64,000 nt of DNA, from the NCBI GenBank assembly GCA_010912705.1, contig POWB01000008.1, forward strand, positions 44,064-108,063, given 5' to 3'. A program made the translations under genes and the position numbers. The DNA is from Halochromatium sp. (GTDB lineage: Bacteria > Pseudomonadota > Gammaproteobacteria > Chromatiales > Chromatiaceae). Every line of letters starts with the position of its first letter. Position 1 is the first letter of the stretch. The notes beneath the pieces were generated by a model. That model was not told the origin of the DNA and searched no databases. It was given only the letters and a program-made list of their open reading frames with translations. This document shows, one piece after another, positions 61,702-64,000 of this stretch.

Positions 61702-63099
61702 TCACGGCAGCACCTCTTCACCAGCAAAGAGCGCGCTGATCGACTCACGTCGACGCACCAGATAAACCCGGTCGCCATCGACCATCACCTCGGCCGCGCG
61801 CGGGCGGCTGTTGTAGTTAGAGCTCATCGAGAAGCCATAGGCACCACTCCCTCGGATTGCGAGCAGATCGCCTTCGGCCAGCGCTAGCCGGCGCGCACGG
61901 CCGAGGAAGTCGCCGGTCTCGCAGACTGGGCCGACGATCTCATAGAGCTCGACCGTCGGCTCGACCGTCGGCTCGACTGTCCGCTCGCCTCGCTGCTTAA
62001 CTGCCGACTCGATTGTCGACTCAAGGCCCTGCTCGACTAACGACGCGCCTATCTGCTCCCTGTACGGATCGCCAGGGGGCGCAGTCGAGGGCTTCGACGA
62101 CAGGGCGCCAGCGCCCAATCGTTGCACCGGCACGATCTCTTGCTCGGCGCCGTAGAGGGCCGGCCGCAACAGGTCATTCATCGCGGCATCGACGATGGCA
62201 AAGCGATGGGTCGGCGTCGGCTTCAGATACTCAACGCAGGTCAAGAGCACGCCGGCATTCCCCGCGATCGCCCGGCCTGGCTCGAGGATGACCTCAAACG
62301 AACGCTCGCCTAGCCGCTCTGAGAGCGCGGCGACATAGGCATCCGGCAACGGGGGTTCTTCGTCTGTGTAGCGGATGCCGAGACCACCGCCGAGGTCAAG
62401 ATGCTCGATCCGGATACCTTGCTCGGCAAGTCGGTCGGCGAGCAGGAGCACACGATCTAGGGCATCGATAAAGGGTCCGAGGCTGGTCAGCTGCGAGCCA
62501 ATATGACAGTCGATACCAACCAGGCGCAGACCAGGCTGCTCGGCCGCATCGCGATACACCGCCTCCGCCGCCTGGATGTCGATCCCGAACTTGTTCTCCT
62601 TGAGCCCGGTAGAGATGTACGGATGCGATTGGGCATCGACATCGGGATTGACCCGCAGCGAGACCGGTGCCACTAGTCCGAGCTCAATGGCGATGGCGTT
62701 GATGCGCGCAAGCTCCGATTCCGACTCGACGTTAAAGCAGCGGATACCAACCTCAAGCGCACGCTGGATCTCATCGGCGCGCTTGCCAACGCCAGAGAAG
62801 ATGACCTTGCCCGGATCGCCCCCGGCCGCCAGCACCCGTTCCAGCTCGCCGACCGAGACGATATCGAAGCCAGCGCCGAGGCGCGCAAGCAAGTTTAGAA
62901 CCGCCAGGTTAGAGTTGGCCTTGACCGCAAAGCAAATCAGATGCGGACGTTCACCGAAGGCCTCATCAAAGGCGCACCAGTGCCGGGTTAGGGTCGCGCG
63001 CGAGTAGACGTAGCAAGGAGTGCCAAACTGCTCGGCGATGGCTCGCAGTGGAACCTGCTCGGCGCAGAGCTGATCCCCCTGATAGTTGAAGTGATCCAT
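61702..63099 (-). CDS. lysA: Diaminopimelate decarboxylase with an insertion
   Basis: A 465-residue PLP enzyme making lysine from meso-diaminopimelate. The PLP Lys is in CFAVKANSN (about 55) and DLGGGLGI (about 235) binds phosphate. The C-terminal CETGDFLGRAR and GSGAYGFSMSSNYNSRPRAAEV are typical. The usual length is about 415. The surplus is an insert near residues 335-382 (with GERTVEPTVEPTVE repeats) just before the conserved CETGDF, near the dimer active site. Whether the enzyme tolerates it cannot be seen. Confidence 0.95.
   Translation of the reverse strand: MDHFNYQGDQLCAEQVPLRAIAEQFGTPCYVYSRATLTRHWCAFDEAFGERPHLICFAVKANSNLAVLNLLARLGAGFDIVSVGELERVLAAGGDPGKVIFSGVGKRADEIQRALEVGIRCFNVESESELARINAIAIELGLVAPVSLRVNPDVDAQSHPYISTGLKENKFGIDIQAAEAVYRDAAEQPGLRLVGIDCHIGSQLTSLGPFIDALDRVLLLADRLAEQGIRIEHLDLGGGLGIRYTDEEPPLPDAYVAALSERLGERSFEVILEPGRAIAGNAGVLLTCVEYLKPTPTHRFAIVDAAMNDLLRPALYGAEQEIVPVQRLGAGALSSKPSTAPPGDPYREQIGASLVEQGLESTIESAVKQRGERTVEPTVEPTVELYEIVGPVCETGDFLGRARRLALAEGDLLAIRGSGAYGFSMSSNYNSRPRAAEVMVDGDRVYLVRRRESISALFAGEEVLP
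61950..62050. repeat. 12-base repeats inside lysA
   Basis: Repeats related to TCGACCGTCGGC encode the VEPTVEPTVE and neighbouring ESTIES stretches of the lysA insert. The unit is a multiple of three. Confidence 0.75.
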
Positions 63100-63110
63100 G
63101 AGACTTAAGG

Positions 63111-63332
63111 TCAGAAGCTGTCAGGTCCAGGCGGAACCGAGGGCACATCATCAAGTGCCTCGAGGCCCTCGTCGGAGGTATCAGGCCCAGGTACAGGCGC
63201 TGCTGGGCTGGAATCCCGCGAGGCATCGTCGGGCAGATACAGCGGCCCTTTTTGACCGCAAGCGGCCATCATCTGACTCAGTGCCAAGATCGTGATGACC
63301 AAGTAAAGCAGATAACGAGCCCAGCAGTTCAT
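63111..63332 (-). CDS. lptM: LptM-type small lipoprotein
   Basis: A 73-residue lipoprotein. A signal peptide ends at the lipobox MAAC, and the mature N-terminus CGQKGPLYLPDD is the YifL/LptM hallmark, a chaperone that helps mature the LPS translocon LptD. The acidic Pro/Ser/Asp-rich tail is variable. It lies directly before lysA, the conserved gene order. Confidence 0.9.
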   Translation of the reverse strand: MNCWARYLLYLVITILALSQMMAACGQKGPLYLPDDASRDSSPAAPVPGPDTSDEGLEALDDVPSVPPGPDSF

Positions 63333-63376
63333 GGGGCCAATTCGCGTACTCGTGTACTGACGTACTTCATGGCTGC

Positions 63377-63511
63377 CTACTTACCGAGTGCGGCCTTGAC
63401 GACTCCAACAACCTTATCCTGCAGTTCCCTTGCCCAAGGCGGCTGGGGAAGATTCCAACCGATAAAGAGCCCGACCAGCACCCAAAATAGCGCAAATAAC
63501 ATCGACCATCT
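63377..63511 (-). CDS. Small single-helix membrane protein
   Basis: A 44-residue frame (ATG at 63511) with a hydrophobic helix (residues 3-19, ending GWNLPQPPWAREL) and an amphipathic tail. The WNLPQP-type continuation recalls small conserved membrane proteins. The ribosome site is weak (GGTGGAG abuts the start), so a slightly earlier GTG is possible. Function unknown. Confidence 0.45.
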   Translation of the reverse strand, partial: RWSMLFALFWVLVGLFIGWNLPQPPWARELQDKVVGVVKAALGK

Positions 63512-63594
63512 CCACCGCCTGCGGGCGGCATCCATCGTTGTGTCTTAAGAACATACCAAGTATGAACTAAGCAGAATCATACGAACACCATCAG

Positions 63595-63628
63595 CCACTC
63601 ACCACTCACCACTCACCACTCACCACTC
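63595..63628. repeat. Heptamer tandem repeat (CCACTCA)
   Basis: Four full copies plus a partial one, in the gap between the transpeptidase gene and the small membrane protein gene. Confidence 0.85.
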
Positions 63629-63660
63629 GCATCAGCCACCATCAACTGCTTGCAACAAGC

Positions 63661-64000
63661 CTAAGGCAGAATGGTAATCGGCGTGCCATCCCGTACCAAT
63701 TGCCAGATCTCATCCATCTCTTCGTTGCCAACGGCGATACAGCCGTCGGTCCAGTCCGTGCGCCGGTACTCAGCGGCCAAACGCGGCGACGAGAGCCAGT
63801 TGGGTAGTCCGTGGATCATGATCATCCCTCCCGGCGAGACGCCAAGCGAACGAGCAACGGTACGATCGAGGGCATTCGGGTAGGACAGGTGGATCGACTT
63901 GTAAAAAGAGCTGTTTGGGTTACGCCAATCCAGTACATAGTTGCCTTCCGGCGTGCGCTCATCACCCTCTTGAAGCTTGTGGCCACGGGGCTGATCACCT
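63661..64000 (-). CDS. L,D-transpeptidase family protein (cut by window edge)
   Basis: 113 C-terminal codons of a YkuD-fold protein, truncated by the right edge. EGDERTPEGNYVLDWRN, IMIHGLPN (catalytic His) and TDGCIAVGNEEMDEIW (catalytic Cys) are the active-site motifs of L,D-transpeptidases that link or modify peptidoglycan and Lpp. The start is outside the window, so any signal peptide cannot be seen. Confidence 0.9.
   Translation of the reverse strand, partial: GDQPRGHKLQEGDERTPEGNYVLDWRNPNSSFYKSIHLSYPNALDRTVARSLGVSPGGMIMIHGLPNWLSSPRLAAEYRRTDWTDGCIAVGNEEMDEIWQLVRDGTPITILP

Overview
The window comes from an anoxygenic phototrophic gammaproteobacterium, most likely a purple sulfur bacterium of the Chromatiaceae. 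It is GC-rich and carries much of a bacteriochlorophyll / reaction-centre photosynthesis gene cluster: bchFNBHLM-lhaA-puhABCE-hemN-bchJ and ppsR-bchG-bchP. These sit beside typical gammaproteobacterial housekeeping groups, including lptM-lysA-dapF-DUF484-xerC, priA, cca, rlmI and deaD/rhlE. No rRNA, tRNA, CRISPR array or intact insertion sequence was recognised. The assignment rests on gene content and order read by eye.

Layout. 1-672 is a gene cut by the left edge (minus strand), followed by rlmI (plus). From 17.8 kb down to 2.3 kb a long minus-strand superoperon runs bchF-bchN-bchB-bchH-bchL-bchM-lhaA-puhA-puhB-puhC-puhE-hemN-bchJ, with many 4-base start/stop overlaps. Its products hydrate the 3-vinyl group (BchF), reduce protochlorophyllide in the dark (BchLNB), chelate and methylate Mg-protoporphyrin (BchH, BchM) and help assemble the reaction centre and LH1 (LhaA, PuhA, PuhB, PuhC, PuhE). 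It ends with oxygen-independent haem synthesis (HemN) and BchJ. Divergent from it lie ppsR, bchG and bchP on the plus strand. The 470-base divergent region holds a 34-base imperfect palindrome whose TTGACA end serves as the -35 of a good promoter for bchF. A second control point, an FNR-type box, lies ahead of hemN.

22-34.4 kb is mixed housekeeping: sixA-like phosphatase, zinc-ribbon membrane protein, fructosamine kinase, HNH endonuclease, priA, a PlsC-like acyltransferase, a response regulator fused to an RsbW-like ATPase, a UPF0178 protein, and two DEAD-box helicases in tandem (deaD, rhlE).

34.4-37.8 kb is a small accessory island of toxin-antitoxin genes. It holds two intact antitoxin-like genes each followed by a truncated PIN (VapC) toxin, and a complete MntA/HepT pair. 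It also holds a DUF2283 reading frame joined out of frame to a DUF433 domain across four copies of an 8-base repeat, a frameshifted secreted protein, and a 5'-truncated RelE/ParE toxin.

37.8-57.9 kb holds prpE, small membrane proteins, cca, a repeat-bearing intergenic element (42.7-42.95 kb), a phospholipase A2-like secreted protein, a UMF1 transporter, a FixJ-type two-component pair, an RDD / MBL-hydrolase pair, a DUF349 protein, a DUF2189 protein, a second two-component pair and a sulfotransferase. 58-64 kb holds a fasciclin protein, then xerC, DUF484, dapF, lysA and lptM, and a partial L,D-transpeptidase at the right edge.

A recurrent feature is short tandem repeats, some in frame inside conserved proteins (XerC, LysA, the first gene) and some at stop codons or in gaps.
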